Source of the DNA: Rhodoferax sp. OV413
Lineage (GTDB): Bacteria; Pseudomonadota; Gammaproteobacteria; Burkholderiales; Burkholderiaceae_C
Reading direction: 5' to 3'
Assembly: GCF_900104385.1 (NCBI RefSeq)
Contig: NZ_FNJA01000009.1
Location: 62,001 to 126,000 of the forward strand
Length of the DNA: 64,000 bases
Shown: positions 1 through 8,165 of the stretch, in pieces
Position numbering within the stretch: position 1 is the stretch's first letter
Layout: each line of letters opens with the position of its first letter
The notes under the pieces: generated by a model
Told to the model about the DNA's origin: nothing
What the model saw: the letters and a program-made list of their open reading frames with translations, nothing else
Databases searched by the model: none
Position numbers and translations under genes: made by a program

Positions 1-287
1 GCGAACACCTGAGCCCGCAGAACCTGGCCCATGTGCGCGCGCTGAACGAGATGGCCCTGGCCCGCGGCCAGAGCCTGGCGCAGATGGCCATTGCCTGGGT
101 GCTGCGCGACCCGCGCGTCACCTCGGCGCTGATCGGTGCCAGCCGGCCCGAGCAGATCGTCGAACTGGTCGGCGCTTTGAAGCAGCCCAGCTTCTCGGCC
201 GAAGAGCTGGCCGCCATCGACCAGCACGCGGTGGACGGCGGCATCAACCTGTGGAAACGCCCGTCGACCGACCAGCGCCTGGCCTGA
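1..287 (+). CDS. Aldo/keto reductase, C-terminal part (5' end outside window)
   Basis: The reading frame is open from the first bases of the window (first full codon at 3) and ends at 287, so only about 94 C-terminal residues are visible. The stretch ALIGASRPEQIVE and the ending GGINLWKRPS are typical of the C-terminal NADPH-binding region and tail of the YghZ/Gpr-like aldo/keto reductases, soluble TIM-barrel enzymes that reduce aldehydes such as L-glyceraldehyde 3-phosphate. The catalytic tetrad would lie upstream and cannot be checked. A dispersed repeat follows 20 bp after the stop. Confidence 0.8.
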   Translation, partial: EHLSPQNLAHVRALNEMALARGQSLAQMAIAWVLRDPRVTSALIGASRPEQIVELVGALKQPSFSAEELAAIDQHAVDGGINLWKRPSTDQRLA

Positions 288-308
288 CCACGCGGTAGCG
301 TCAGAACC

Positions 309-364
309 AAATCGGCCTCTGGCGCTTATTCCACTAGCGTTACCAGCTATTTAAAACATAGCAA
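309..364 (+). repeat. Dispersed two-hairpin repeat, copy 1
   Basis: This copy follows the aldo/keto reductase stop codon. It reads aaatcggcctctggcgct, then an imperfect inner palindrome, then cagctatttaaaacatagca. The pattern (AAATCGGGCTCTAGCGC, inverted repeat, AGCTATT-AATAGCAA) recurs about 17 times in the window in both orientations. Confidence 0.75.
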
Positions 365-466
365 ATCTATCTGCCGGGCTGGGTAGCACCCGGTGGTATC
401 TGGCCGAATGCGTCATTTTTGTGAACCACAATCGGGGGATAGAAAAACCCCGCTTGAAAAGTTTCC

Positions 467-1618
467 ATGGCGTTAGACATCCATTTGCCCACCGTGCTGT
501 TCCTGCACCAGACCTCGTTCATGCTCGGGGCTCTGGTGTTTGTGCAGCTGCGCCGGCAGTCGTCCGGCACCCGCGGCCTGGGCCTGCTGGCCCTGGCATT
601 TGCGTTTCTGGCCGCTGCGTACACCTTCACCGCCTCCAGCACGCATGCGGGCCACATCGTGTTGCCTGCGCTGGTGCGGCCCCACGTCACCATGCTGTTT
701 GCCGCGCTGGGCTACAGCCTGCTGTGGGCCGGCTTTATCGAACTGGCCGGCCGCCGGCGCTGGCAGCAGAACCGGCTGGTGCTGGTGCTGCCGCTGGGGT
801 TGTCCCTGGTGGGCATCGCCAGCGGCTTCCCCTACGACCCCTTGCTGCGCGGCGCGGTCTACTACGTGTTTGCCAGCCTGGCCTTGGCGGTAGCGGGCTA
901 CCGGGTGTTGCGCAACGCCCGCATCGAGCCGCTGCCGTCACGCATGCCGCTGGCCCTCTGCATGGGTTTGGGCGCGCTGTTCTACGCGGTGCGGCTGTTC
1001 GGCCTGCTCCGCGGCAGCGACTGGCTGGTGAATGTGGCCGAGGTGTTCTTCATCGAAATCCTGTGCAACTTCGGCATGGCCTTGCTGACCGTCACCCTGG
1101 TCAACGAGCGCTTGCAGCGGCGCCTGCAGCGCATGGCCCAGACCGACCCGTTGACCGGCGTGGGCAACCGGCGCTGGTTTTTGTCGCAGCTGCCGCCGCA
1201 TCCGGGCACGGGCGCGGCCCTGGTGTTGATCGACCTGGACCATTTCAAGCAAATCAACGACCGCTTTGGCCACGCCACGGGAGACGAAGTGCTGGTGGCC
1301 TGCGCCCAGTATGTGCAGGGCATGCTGCGCGAGCACGACGCGTTTGCCCGCTATGGTGGCGAGGAATTCGTGCTCTACCTACCCGAGGTCAGCAGCGCCG
1401 AAGCCCTGCAGGTGGCGGACCGGCTGCGCCAGGGCATCGCCACCCTGGTCTGCGAGCACCAGGGCCAGCGCGTGCCGGTGTCGGCCAGCATGGGCGTGGC
1501 CATGGCCACCTCGCAGGACCCGCAGTGGCAGGCGGTGCTGCACCGGGCCGACCAGGCGCTGTACGCCGCCAAAAGCGCGGGCCGCAACCGGGTTGAGAGC
1601 TATAGCACTAAGAGCTGA
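467..1618 (+). CDS. Membrane-bound diguanylate cyclase (GGDEF domain)
   Basis: The predicted product makes cyclic di-GMP from two GTP at the inner membrane. Residues about 8-215 form a run of hydrophobic segments, probably six or seven helices, with no recognised sensor family. The C-terminal 170 residues are a GGDEF domain with the active-site signature GGEEF at 297-301. An RxxD sequence (REHD) lies exactly five residues upstream, which matches the allosteric inhibitory I-site, so product inhibition is expected. There is no EAL domain. The ATG at 467 was chosen because upstream codons look non-coding. The gene stands alone, and a repeat copy overlaps its stop codon. The signal sensed is unknown. 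Confidence 0.88.
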   Translation: MALDIHLPTVLFLHQTSFMLGALVFVQLRRQSSGTRGLGLLALAFAFLAAAYTFTASSTHAGHIVLPALVRPHVTMLFAALGYSLLWAGFIELAGRRRWQQNRLVLVLPLGLSLVGIASGFPYDPLLRGAVYYVFASLALAVAGYRVLRNARIEPLPSRMPLALCMGLGALFYAVRLFGLLRGSDWLVNVAEVFFIEILCNFGMALLTVTLVNERLQRRLQRMAQTDPLTGVGNRRWFLSQLPPHPGTGAALVLIDLDHFKQINDRFGHATGDEVLVACAQYVQGMLREHDAFARYGGEEFVLYLPEVSSAEALQVADRLRQGIATLVCEHQGQRVPVSASMGVAMATSQDPQWQAVLHRADQALYAAKSAGRNRVESYSTKS

Positions 1619-1672
1619 ATAGGCCTCTAGCGCAGTAAATACATGCGCTAACAGCTACACAATCCATAGCAA
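1618..1672 (+). repeat. Dispersed two-hairpin repeat, copy 2
   Basis: The copy begins at the stop codon of the diguanylate cyclase gene and fills the gap to the convergent acetyltransferase gene. The central arms (tctagcgcag / tgcgctaacag) and the tail ending in ccatagcaa fit the family pattern. Confidence 0.75.
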
Positions 1673-1675
1673 GGC

Positions 1676-2170
1676 CTAGACTCCAAGCTCCTTGTACATC
1701 ACCAGCGCGTCGACCAGGCCCAGCCGCTGGTGCCGGAACGCGCGTGGCAGCCGGCCCACCACCGCAAAGCCCAGGTGCTGCCACAGCCGTACCGCGCGCT
1801 CGTTGGTGGCGACCACCAGGTTGAACTGCATGGCCAGAAAGCCCATGGCCCGGGCTTCTTGCTGCGAGTGCTCGCACATGGCCGAGGCCACGCCCTGGCC
1901 TTGCGCCGCCGGCGCCACCACATAGCCGCAGTTGGACACATGCGCGCCCAGGCCAGGCTGGTTCTGCTTCAGCACATAGGTGCCCAGCAGCTGCCCGTCG
2001 GGCGCGCAGGCCACATAAGTGGCCACGGGCAGCTCGACCCAGGCCGTGTGGATCGCGGCCTCGCTGCTGTCGGGGGCGTAGGCATAGGTGTCGCCAGTCT
2101 GGAAGGTGGTGTGCAGCAAGGCCCAGATGGCGGGCCAGTCGGAGGCTTGGTAGCGGCGGATGGAGAGCAT
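1676..2170 (-). CDS. GNAT-family N-acetyltransferase
   Basis: This 164-residue protein has the GNAT fold layout. The acetyl-CoA loop is AAQGQGVASAM near residues 88-98, matching the Q/R-x-x-G-x-G/A pattern, followed by the C-terminal ATNERAVRLWQHLGF segment (motif B). Such cytoplasmic enzymes transfer acetyl groups from acetyl-CoA to amines. The substrate cannot be read from the sequence. It is a single gene convergent with the upstream cyclase gene, and only 3 bp separate its stop from repeat copy 2. Confidence 0.85.
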   Translation of the reverse strand: MLSIRRYQASDWPAIWALLHTTFQTGDTYAYAPDSSEAAIHTAWVELPVATYVACAPDGQLLGTYVLKQNQPGLGAHVSNCGYVVAPAAQGQGVASAMCEHSQQEARAMGFLAMQFNLVVATNERAVRLWQHLGFAVVGRLPRAFRHQRLGLVDALVMYKELGV

Positions 2171-2351
2171 GGCGTACAGGATGGGAGGGGATCGAGCGGT
2201 ATGGAGCCACGATGTTAAAGGCTGTGTAAACCCTGGCTCCCAGCCGCAAAAACCACGAACAACCCGTTACATTTACGGCTGAAAAGTGCCGGGACCGACA
2301 AGATGCCGCCCGTGCAGTTCTTTGGTAGCCATCATTTTTCTGGAGCACACG

Positions 2352-3092
2352 ATGCGCAAAACCTGGACTTCCGTTGTAATGGGTGCCGCCCTGTGGGCCT
2401 GCATGGGTGCATGGGCGGCCGATTTGCCGCACTGGTCTTACGACGGTGAAGACGGCCCGGCGGAATGGGCCCGGCTTACACCGGAAAACGCCACGTGCGC
2501 GGGCAGGAACCAGTCGCCCATCAATCTGGTCGGCTTCATCCACGCCCAGCTCAAGCCGATCCACTTCACCTACCAGGCCGGCGGTACCGAAATACTCAAT
2601 AACGGCCACACCGTGCAAGTGAACTACGCGCCGGGCAGCAGCATCACCCTGGACGGCACGGTGTTCGAGCTGAAGCAGTTCCACTTCCATGCGCCCAGCG
2701 AAAACCAGATCCGCGGCAAGTCCTACGCCCTGGAAGGTCACCTAGTGCATGCCGATAAAGATGGCAACCTGGCGGTGGTGGCGGTCATGTTCCGCGAGGG
2801 TGCAGCCAACAAGGCCCTGGCCAAGATCTGGCCGCTGATGCCCACCGAGGCCGGCGCCAAAACCGCCTTGCCCCAGGCCTTCGCCGCCGCCGGCCTGCTG
2901 CCGGCCAACCGGGCCTACTACCGTTTCAGTGGATCGCTGACCACGCCGCCCTGCTCCGAAGGCGTGCGCTGGCTGGTGATGAAAGACCCGGTATCGGCCT
3001 CCGCCGAACAGATCGAGGCCTTTACCCACGTCATGCACCACCCGAACAACCGGCCCGTACAAGCCGTCAATGGGCGCACCGTGTTGGAGTGA
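2352..3092 (+). CDS. Periplasmic alpha-carbonic anhydrase
   Basis: The product (246 residues) interconverts CO2 and bicarbonate. A signal peptide spans about residues 1-22 and ends at AWA before ADLPHWSY, so the enzyme acts in the periplasm. The zinc ligands are visible as His111 and His113 in QFHFHAPSEN and His130 in LEGHLVHAD. The motif LTTPPCSEGVRW near the C-terminus is also typical of the alpha class, and its Cys probably pairs with Cys49. The ATG at 2352 was preferred to upstream in-frame starts because it has a ctggag ribosome site and begins a clean signal peptide. A second, unrelated gamma-class protein lies at 28.4 kb. Confidence 0.93.
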   Translation: MRKTWTSVVMGAALWACMGAWAADLPHWSYDGEDGPAEWARLTPENATCAGRNQSPINLVGFIHAQLKPIHFTYQAGGTEILNNGHTVQVNYAPGSSITLDGTVFELKQFHFHAPSENQIRGKSYALEGHLVHADKDGNLAVVAVMFREGAANKALAKIWPLMPTEAGAKTALPQAFAAAGLLPANRAYYRFSGSLTTPPCSEGVRWLVMKDPVSASAEQIEAFTHVMHHPNNRPVQAVNGRTVLE

Positions 3093-3126
3093 CACCCACG
3101 CTTGCTGATACCCGCCGCTTGGACGA

Positions 3127-4182
3127 TTAAGAAGCTGCTTCTTTCAGGAAAATAGCGGCAGCATCTTCGTACGTAAACTGCTTTGCGTGGTGGATGATTT
3201 CGTCGCTCTGCCAAGGCTTTTCCTGGATCGACTGCAGCGCCTGTGCAAGCTGCTCGGCGTTGTCTGGTTCGATCAATATCCCCGCGTGGGGCGGAATGAC
3301 ATCGCGGAGAAATCCACGGTCGATGGAGATCACCGGCTTGCCAAAGCCCAGTGCCAGCATTGCCGTGCCCGAGGTCAATATCTCCCGGTACGGTACACAC
3401 ATGGCATCGCTGGCCATCACATAGGATGAAACCTCTTCATTGGGAATAAAACGCGCATCAAGCCTGATTCTGGCGTCGGTCCCGGCGATCTCCCGGATAG
3501 AAGAGAGATATTGCTTGTCCGAAAACCCTCCGGCCACCAGAAGCACATCGTTGCGAGAGGCTTGCTTCAGGAAAATCCGCATCAGACCATCCAGATTTTT
3601 ATACGGCTTGCATTGTCCAAAGAATAGATAAATGAACGCATCTTGGGGCAGCCCCAATGCAGCCCGCGCCGATTCTTTGGTCTGCTCTGGCGGGTAATGG
3701 CCAATCCAGTTTCCATGGGGGATTTTTATGCATTTGCCTGCTGCACGCGGGAACCGATCCAGCAAAACTTTTTGTGCAGAAGCTCCATGCACAAAAATCT
3801 TGGAGGCCATTGCGATGATGCAATGCCGGGCCACCGTGTCCAACCACGGCAGGACACAACGGTCATGCGGCATGAGATTGTGGGCGGTCCAGTAGATCTT
3901 CTTCGTCCGCATCCTCATGACGGCGAGCAGTACGATAAATCTTAGGAAAGAAAGCAGAACAGCGCCTGATGTGCCTGACGACGCATATAGAAAGGATGGC
4001 CAATGGATATGCACTGCATCTTGCTTTCGAAGGTTTTGCAGCAGCCATTTGCCAGCCCATTCACCGCTGATGACCTCTACCCCTTGGGCACTGAGCGCAT
4101 CGTAAAACCCGTCGTTATACGCAATCCCCCGGTAAGGAAAGGCAAGTATTCTCATTGTTGAAGGCATCCCCATCTTTTCCAT
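3127..4182 (-). CDS. Glycosyltransferase, GT4-like (GT-B fold)
   Basis: This 351-residue protein has the two-lobed GT-B layout. The C-terminal donor-binding half contains FGQCKPYKNLDGL near residues 185-197 and ends with GILIEPDNAEQLAQAL, where retaining GT4 enzymes bind the sugar nucleotide phosphate. Members transfer sugars to lipids or glycans in the cytoplasm; donor and acceptor cannot be told. The start is uncertain: four Met codons occur in the first ten residues, and the conserved protein may begin at MRILAFPYRG (4155). No other glycan genes adjoin it. Its GC is visibly lower than that of its neighbours, which suggests acquisition. Confidence 0.75.
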   Translation of the reverse strand: MEKMGMPSTMRILAFPYRGIAYNDGFYDALSAQGVEVISGEWAGKWLLQNLRKQDAVHIHWPSFLYASSGTSGAVLLSFLRFIVLLAVMRMRTKKIYWTAHNLMPHDRCVLPWLDTVARHCIIAMASKIFVHGASAQKVLLDRFPRAAGKCIKIPHGNWIGHYPPEQTKESARAALGLPQDAFIYLFFGQCKPYKNLDGLMRIFLKQASRNDVLLVAGGFSDKQYLSSIREIAGTDARIRLDARFIPNEEVSSYVMASDAMCVPYREILTSGTAMLALGFGKPVISIDRGFLRDVIPPHAGILIEPDNAEQLAQALQSIQEKPWQSDEIIHHAKQFTYEDAAAIFLKEAAS

Positions 4183-4238
4183 CTCGATACTGTCATGAGA
4201 GTACCCGCAAAGCCCCGTACCGGGCAGGCAGCGGCGTA

Positions 4239-5261
4239 CTAGAACAGCTCGACGTCGTTGTGCGCCACGTCGGCGACCTGCAGGGCGCCACTGGACATCA
4301 GCTCTTCGTAGAAGCAGACCTGGTTGCGCCCATGCTGTTTGGCGTAGTACAGCGCCTGGTCGGCATGGCCGAGGATCTCCACCGGCGCGCCCTGGCTGGT
4401 GCCGGTAAAGCCCACGCTGACGGTGACGCGGCCCACCTGGGGGAAGTCGTATTCTTCGATGTTCTGGCGGAAGCGCTCGAAGATGCTGCGCGCGCTATCC
4501 AGGTCGGCCGAGCGCAGCAGCACCACGAATTCCTCGCCGCCGAAGCGGAAGATGCGGTCGTTGGCGCGGAACGAGGAACGCAGCAGATTGGCCACCAGGA
4601 TCAGCACCTCGTCGCCGTACACGTGGCCGAAGCGGTCGTTGACCTGCTTGAAATGGTCGATGTCCACCACCGCCAGCCACTGGGTGTCGGCACCGCGCCG
4701 CTCGCCGGGCGGCGTGCTGCCGCGCGCATAGCGGGCGAACTGCTCGTCAAAAGTCTTGCGGTTGAACAGGCCGGTCAGCGCGTCGCGTTCGCTGTAGTCC
4801 AGCAGGCTTTGGTAATTGCGGTAGACCTCGATGATGCCGTGGATCACCTCGATGGTCTGGGCGCTGTAGGCCTTGTCGTTGGTGATCTCGATACACGACA
4901 CCACCTTCTGGTCCAGCCGCACCGGCAGCCACAGCGTGACCACGCCATCATCGGCAATGCGCTGGGTGCTGTTGGTGTTTTCTTCAATGCAGTCCAGCAG
5001 CTCGGGGTAGGCGCTGAGGGGCTCGCCGTGCTCGGGGCCTGCGTGTTCGCTCTCGGCCAGCACCTGGCCTTCGTCGAGCAGCAGCATGGGGCGCACCGAG
5101 GTTTCGCCGTTGTGGGTAGAAAACTCCAGCTTGCGGACGCGGCGGATGTCCATCAGCTGGCGCAGCGCCGATACCACCGACAACTCCAGCCGAGAGTGGT
5201 CGCGGTGGCCGGTAATATCCACCAGATGCTGCAGGATCGGGGTTTGGTTCTTGGCGGTCAT
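4239..5261 (-). CDS. Diguanylate cyclase with GAF-like N-terminal domain
   Basis: The product (340 residues) is a soluble c-di-GMP synthase. Residues about 15-165 resemble a GAF-type sensory domain and lack transmembrane helices. The C-terminal GGDEF domain starts at RDALTGLFNRKTF and has the active-site sequence GGEEF. A preserved RxxD I-site (RAND) lies five residues upstream of it. The ATG at 5261 (MTAKNQTPIL) was chosen because the in-frame extension upstream is low in coding character; its ribosome site is weak. It is the second cyclase within 5 kb, and the two differ in sensor domain. Confidence 0.87.
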   Translation of the reverse strand: MTAKNQTPILQHLVDITGHRDHSRLELSVVSALRQLMDIRRVRKLEFSTHNGETSVRPMLLLDEGQVLAESEHAGPEHGEPLSAYPELLDCIEENTNSTQRIADDGVVTLWLPVRLDQKVVSCIEITNDKAYSAQTIEVIHGIIEVYRNYQSLLDYSERDALTGLFNRKTFDEQFARYARGSTPPGERRGADTQWLAVVDIDHFKQVNDRFGHVYGDEVLILVANLLRSSFRANDRIFRFGGEEFVVLLRSADLDSARSIFERFRQNIEEYDFPQVGRVTVSVGFTGTSQGAPVEILGHADQALYYAKQHGRNQVCFYEELMSSGALQVADVAHNDVELF

Positions 5262-5453
5262 CGGTGTGTAGCGCGTGTCCGTGTTTTTCTGCGATCCGCC
5301 CGGTATACGTTTGGGCATCGATGCAGCCGATGTCGAAAGCGCTGCAGCCGCGCAATGTAACATTTCTTCGGCCAACACAAGGTGCAAAACTACCGTTTTG
5401 GCCGCAGGATATTGCAATTCGGCCGTAGTCGCCTTGGCAAACCTACGCAAGCT

Positions 5454-6461
5454 TCAGGCCAGGGCTGCCAGTACCCGTTCCGGCGTGACATCCACCAGGC
5501 AGCGCGTGTGCTCCAGCGGACAGGTCCGCTGGAAGCAGGGCGCGCAGTCCAGCGGCGGCTGGTAGGCCGGGTCGTTCTTCAGCCACAGCACCTGGGCGCG
5601 ATCGTTCAGCGGCGGGGTATGCAGCGGGCTGCTGGAGCCGAACACGGCCACCTGCGGCACGCCGAAGGCCGCCGCCACATGCATCAGGCCAGAATCGTTG
5701 CTGACTATGCTTTTTGTAGCTGCTATCGCAGACAACGCCTGCTCTAGAGTCGTCTTTCCTGCAAAGTTCAAGGCCCAGCCAGGGCGCGCGGCATTGACCG
5801 GCCCGGCTATCTCTTCGCACAGCGCGCGCTCCTTGCCCGAGCCCAACAACACCACCGGCACCTCCAGCTGCTGGGCCAGCGCCGCAAAGTGCGCGGCCGG
5901 CCAGCGCTTGGCCGGACCGTACTCTGCGCCCGGCGCAAACACCACGTAGCCGCCGCGCTGCAGACCTAAATCGGCCAGCGCCTGGGCCACGACCTGGGCG
6001 TCCATCTGCAGCTGCGGCCGGTCGTGCTCCAGGCCGGACTCGCCACTGAGCGCGGAGTAGAAAGCCACCATCGGTGGGCGCTCGTCACGGGGTGGGTTCT
6101 TCAAACGCTGCGTCAGCAGGCCCATGCGGGCTTCGCCAAAATAGCCGACACGGCGCGGAATGCGCGCCAGAAACGGGATCAGCGCACTCTTCAGGGAATT
6201 CGGCAGCACATAGGCCGCGTCGAAGCGGCCCTTGAGCTGGGCCGCCATGGCCTTGCGCGCCTGCCATTGCAGGCCGCCGTGCTGGAACGGAAAGTCGATG
6301 ACCTCGGCCACCTGCGGCATGGCCCGGTAGACCGGTGCCACCCAGGGCAGCGCGCCAACGGTCAGCCGCTCGCCGCGCGCCTGCAGGCGGCGCATCAGCG
6401 GCTCGGTCATCACCGCGTCCCCAATCCACTGGGGGGCGATGACCAGGCTGTTAGTGGCCAC
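5454..6461 (-). CDS. waaF: ADP-heptose--LPS heptosyltransferase II
   Basis: This GT9 enzyme adds the second L-glycero-D-manno-heptose to the inner core of lipopolysaccharide on the cytoplasmic face of the inner membrane. Family marks are APQWIGDAVMTEPL at the N-terminus, FAPGAEYGPAKRWP near 190 and SNDSGLMHVAAAFGVP near 265, the ADP-heptose-binding region. Its length of 335 residues is normal. The start overlaps the 3' end of the zinc-finger gene by 11 bp, so the two are probably co-transcribed with ilvE upstream. A copy of the dispersed repeat lies within the gene and is translated in frame (about residues 237-252). Confidence 0.92.
   Translation of the reverse strand: MATNSLVIAPQWIGDAVMTEPLMRRLQARGERLTVGALPWVAPVYRAMPQVAEVIDFPFQHGGLQWQARKAMAAQLKGRFDAAYVLPNSLKSALIPFLARIPRRVGYFGEARMGLLTQRLKNPPRDERPPMVAFYSALSGESGLEHDRPQLQMDAQVVAQALADLGLQRGGYVVFAPGAEYGPAKRWPAAHFAALAQQLEVPVVLLGSGKERALCEEIAGPVNAARPGWALNFAGKTTLEQALSAIAATKSIVSNDSGLMHVAAAFGVPQVAVFGSSSPLHTPPLNDRAQVLWLKNDPAYQPPLDCAPCFQRTCPLEHTRCLVDVTPERVLAALA
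5710..5757 (-). repeat. Dispersed repeat copy inside the waaF coding sequence
   Basis: The plus-strand text ctttttgtagctgctatcgc, with acgcctgctctagagtcgtc further on, matches the reverse complement of the family pattern. It is in frame and encodes approximately TLEQALSAIAATKS just before the SNDSG motif, with no stop codon. Confidence 0.6.
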
Positions 6462-6648
6462 CGCCGAAGTGTTCGCCGGCCTTCAGCGCGTAGACCGTGC
6501 CGCAGTACGGGCACTTGGCCGAGCCGGTGTGGGCCACGTCCAGATACACCTTGGGGTGGCTGTTCCACAGCTTCATGTCGGCCTTGGGGCTGGGGCAGAA
6601 CACGCCGCCTTGGGGGTTCAGGTCTTTGGCCAGGAGTTCGATGGACAT
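6451..6648 (-). CDS. Small zinc-finger protein (zf-CHCC type)
   Basis: This 65-residue protein carries one Cys (FCPSP), a His in the middle and a CPYC pair near the C-terminus, which is the CHCC zinc-binding pattern. The same fold occurs in the NDUFS6 accessory subunit of mitochondrial complex I. In proteobacteria it is a free-standing small protein, often beside ilvE and waaF as here. The molecular role is not established. It begins 2 bp after ilvE and overlaps the start of waaF by 11 bp, so all three genes look like one transcription unit. Confidence 0.85.
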   Translation of the reverse strand: MSIELLAKDLNPQGGVFCPSPKADMKLWNSHPKVYLDVAHTGSAKCPYCGTVYALKAGEHFGGGH

Positions 6649-6650
6649 GT

Positions 6651-7589
6651 TCAGACTTTCGTGAGCCAGTGGGCGTATTTGGGGTTGCGGCCATTCACGA
6701 TGTCGAAGAAGGCCGTTTGGATTTTTTCGGTGATCGGGCCGCGCGAACCGCTGCCCAGTTCAATGCGGTCGAGTTCGCGGATCGGCGTGACTTCGGCGGC
6801 AGTGCCGGTGAAGAAGGCTTCGTCGGCGATGTAGACCTCGTCGCGGGTGATGCGCTTTTGCACCACTTCCAGACCCAGATCCTTGCAGATGTGGAACACG
6901 GTGTTGCGGGTAATGCCGTTCAGCGCGCCGGCCGACAGATCCGGGGTGTAGACCACACCGCCCTTAACGACGAACAGGTTCTCGCCCGCGCCTTCGGACA
7001 CAAAGCCATTGGCGTCCAGCAGCATGGCTTCGTCGTAGCCGTCATCGGTGGCTTCCATGTTCGCCAGGATGGAGTTGGTGTAGTTGCTCACCGCCTTGGC
7101 CTGGGTCATGGTGATGTTGACGTGGTGGCGGGTGTAGCTGGAGATCTTCACGCGGATGCCGCGCTGCATGCCTTCTTCGCCCAGGTAGGCGCCCCAGGGC
7201 CAGGCGGCAACCATCAGGTGCACGGTATTGCCCTTGGGCGAAACGCCCAGCTTCTTGTCGCCGATCCAGGTCAGCGGGCGCAGATAGCCGGATTCGAGCT
7301 TGTTTTCGCGGATCACCGCGCATTGCGCTTCATTCACCTCTTGCTGGGTGAACGGGATCTTCATGCGCAGGATCTTGGCGCTGTTGAACAGGCGCTCGGT
7401 GTGCTCCTGCAGGCGGAAGATGGCCGGGCCGTTGACTGTGTTGTAGGCCCGCACGCCTTCGAACGCGCCACAGCCGTAGTGCAAGGTGTGCGTCAGCACG
7501 TGGATCTTGGCGTCGCGCCACTCGACCATCTGGCCGTCCATCCAGATTTTGCCGTCGCGGTCAGACATCGAAGGGGGTAGCGGGGACAT
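6651..7589 (-). CDS. ilvE: Branched-chain amino acid aminotransferase
   Basis: This cytoplasmic PLP enzyme (fold type IV) carries out the last transamination making leucine, isoleucine and valine, using glutamate. The sequence MDGQMVEWRDAKIHVLTHTL starts the conserved core. The PLP lysine is expected in MTQAKAVSNYTNSI, and GAGENLFVVK and LNGITRNTV are the other class signatures. The ATG at 7589 has an aaggaa ribosome site, and the in-frame extension upstream is Ser/Pro-rich and non-coding in style. The product is 312 residues, normal for the family. It leads the ilvE/zinc-finger/waaF unit. Confidence 0.93.
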   Translation of the reverse strand: MSPLPPSMSDRDGKIWMDGQMVEWRDAKIHVLTHTLHYGCGAFEGVRAYNTVNGPAIFRLQEHTERLFNSAKILRMKIPFTQQEVNEAQCAVIRENKLESGYLRPLTWIGDKKLGVSPKGNTVHLMVAAWPWGAYLGEEGMQRGIRVKISSYTRHHVNITMTQAKAVSNYTNSILANMEATDDGYDEAMLLDANGFVSEGAGENLFVVKGGVVYTPDLSAGALNGITRNTVFHICKDLGLEVVQKRITRDEVYIADEAFFTGTAAEVTPIRELDRIELGSGSRGPITEKIQTAFFDIVNGRNPKYAHWLTKV

Positions 7590-7638
7590 TGCAGTTCCTT
7601 GGGCGTTGTAGGGGGTGGGGGATGATTTTACGGGCTGC

Positions 7639-8061
7639 TCAGGCGCCGGAGACGGGGCTGTCGGTGTCCGGCTGGACCGGGCGCTCCAGCGTCCATTGGA
7701 CCAATTTGCCGTCCTTGAACTCGCAGGTGACATGCGATTGCGTGCCGTCGGTCCAGCGGTAGAACTCGGGCTGGCTGTCCTTGGGCGACTGCAGCAAGCC
7801 CAGCGACTTGGTCATGGCCACCACGTGCAGCAGGGTCACGCCGGGTTTGAGCTTGGCATTCAGCATCACCGCGCTGGCCACCGAGCCTATGGGACGGTTC
7901 GTGGCGCGCTTCATCACCTGCAGCATGCGGGTGAAGTGCAACAGTATCCAGGTGACGACCAGGCTCAGCGCCATCGCCACACCGGCCCAGGAATATTCAC
8001 GGTAAGCCACCACCAACAGCACCACAACGCCGACAGGAACCAGGATTTTTTGAATTTGCAT
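7639..8061 (-). CDS. Conserved membrane protein of unknown function
   Basis: The 140-residue product starts MQIQKILVPVGVVVLLVVAY and has two closely spaced hydrophobic helices (about 7-23 and 27-45). A cytoplasmic or periplasmic domain of about 95 residues follows, with motifs such as VHLLHVVAMTKSLGL-like segments and a C-terminal beta-rich region (SHVTCEFKDGKLVQW). I do not recognise a characterised family. It lies 49 bp upstream of ilvE on the same strand and may share its promoter. The ATG at 8061 was preferred to an in-frame start 36 bp upstream because it begins directly at the first helix. Confidence 0.7.
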   Translation of the reverse strand: MQIQKILVPVGVVVLLVVAYREYSWAGVAMALSLVVTWILLHFTRMLQVMKRATNRPIGSVASAVMLNAKLKPGVTLLHVVAMTKSLGLLQSPKDSQPEFYRWTDGTQSHVTCEFKDGKLVQWTLERPVQPDTDSPVSGA

Positions 8062-8165
8062 CCCGGTATTTTCGCAGCCTCGGCGGGTGGCCCTCAACCC
8101 AGCCCGCGCGGCACAGTACAGTCTTTGGGCGTTAACACTACAAACAAGAAACCACTAGCCCGCTT

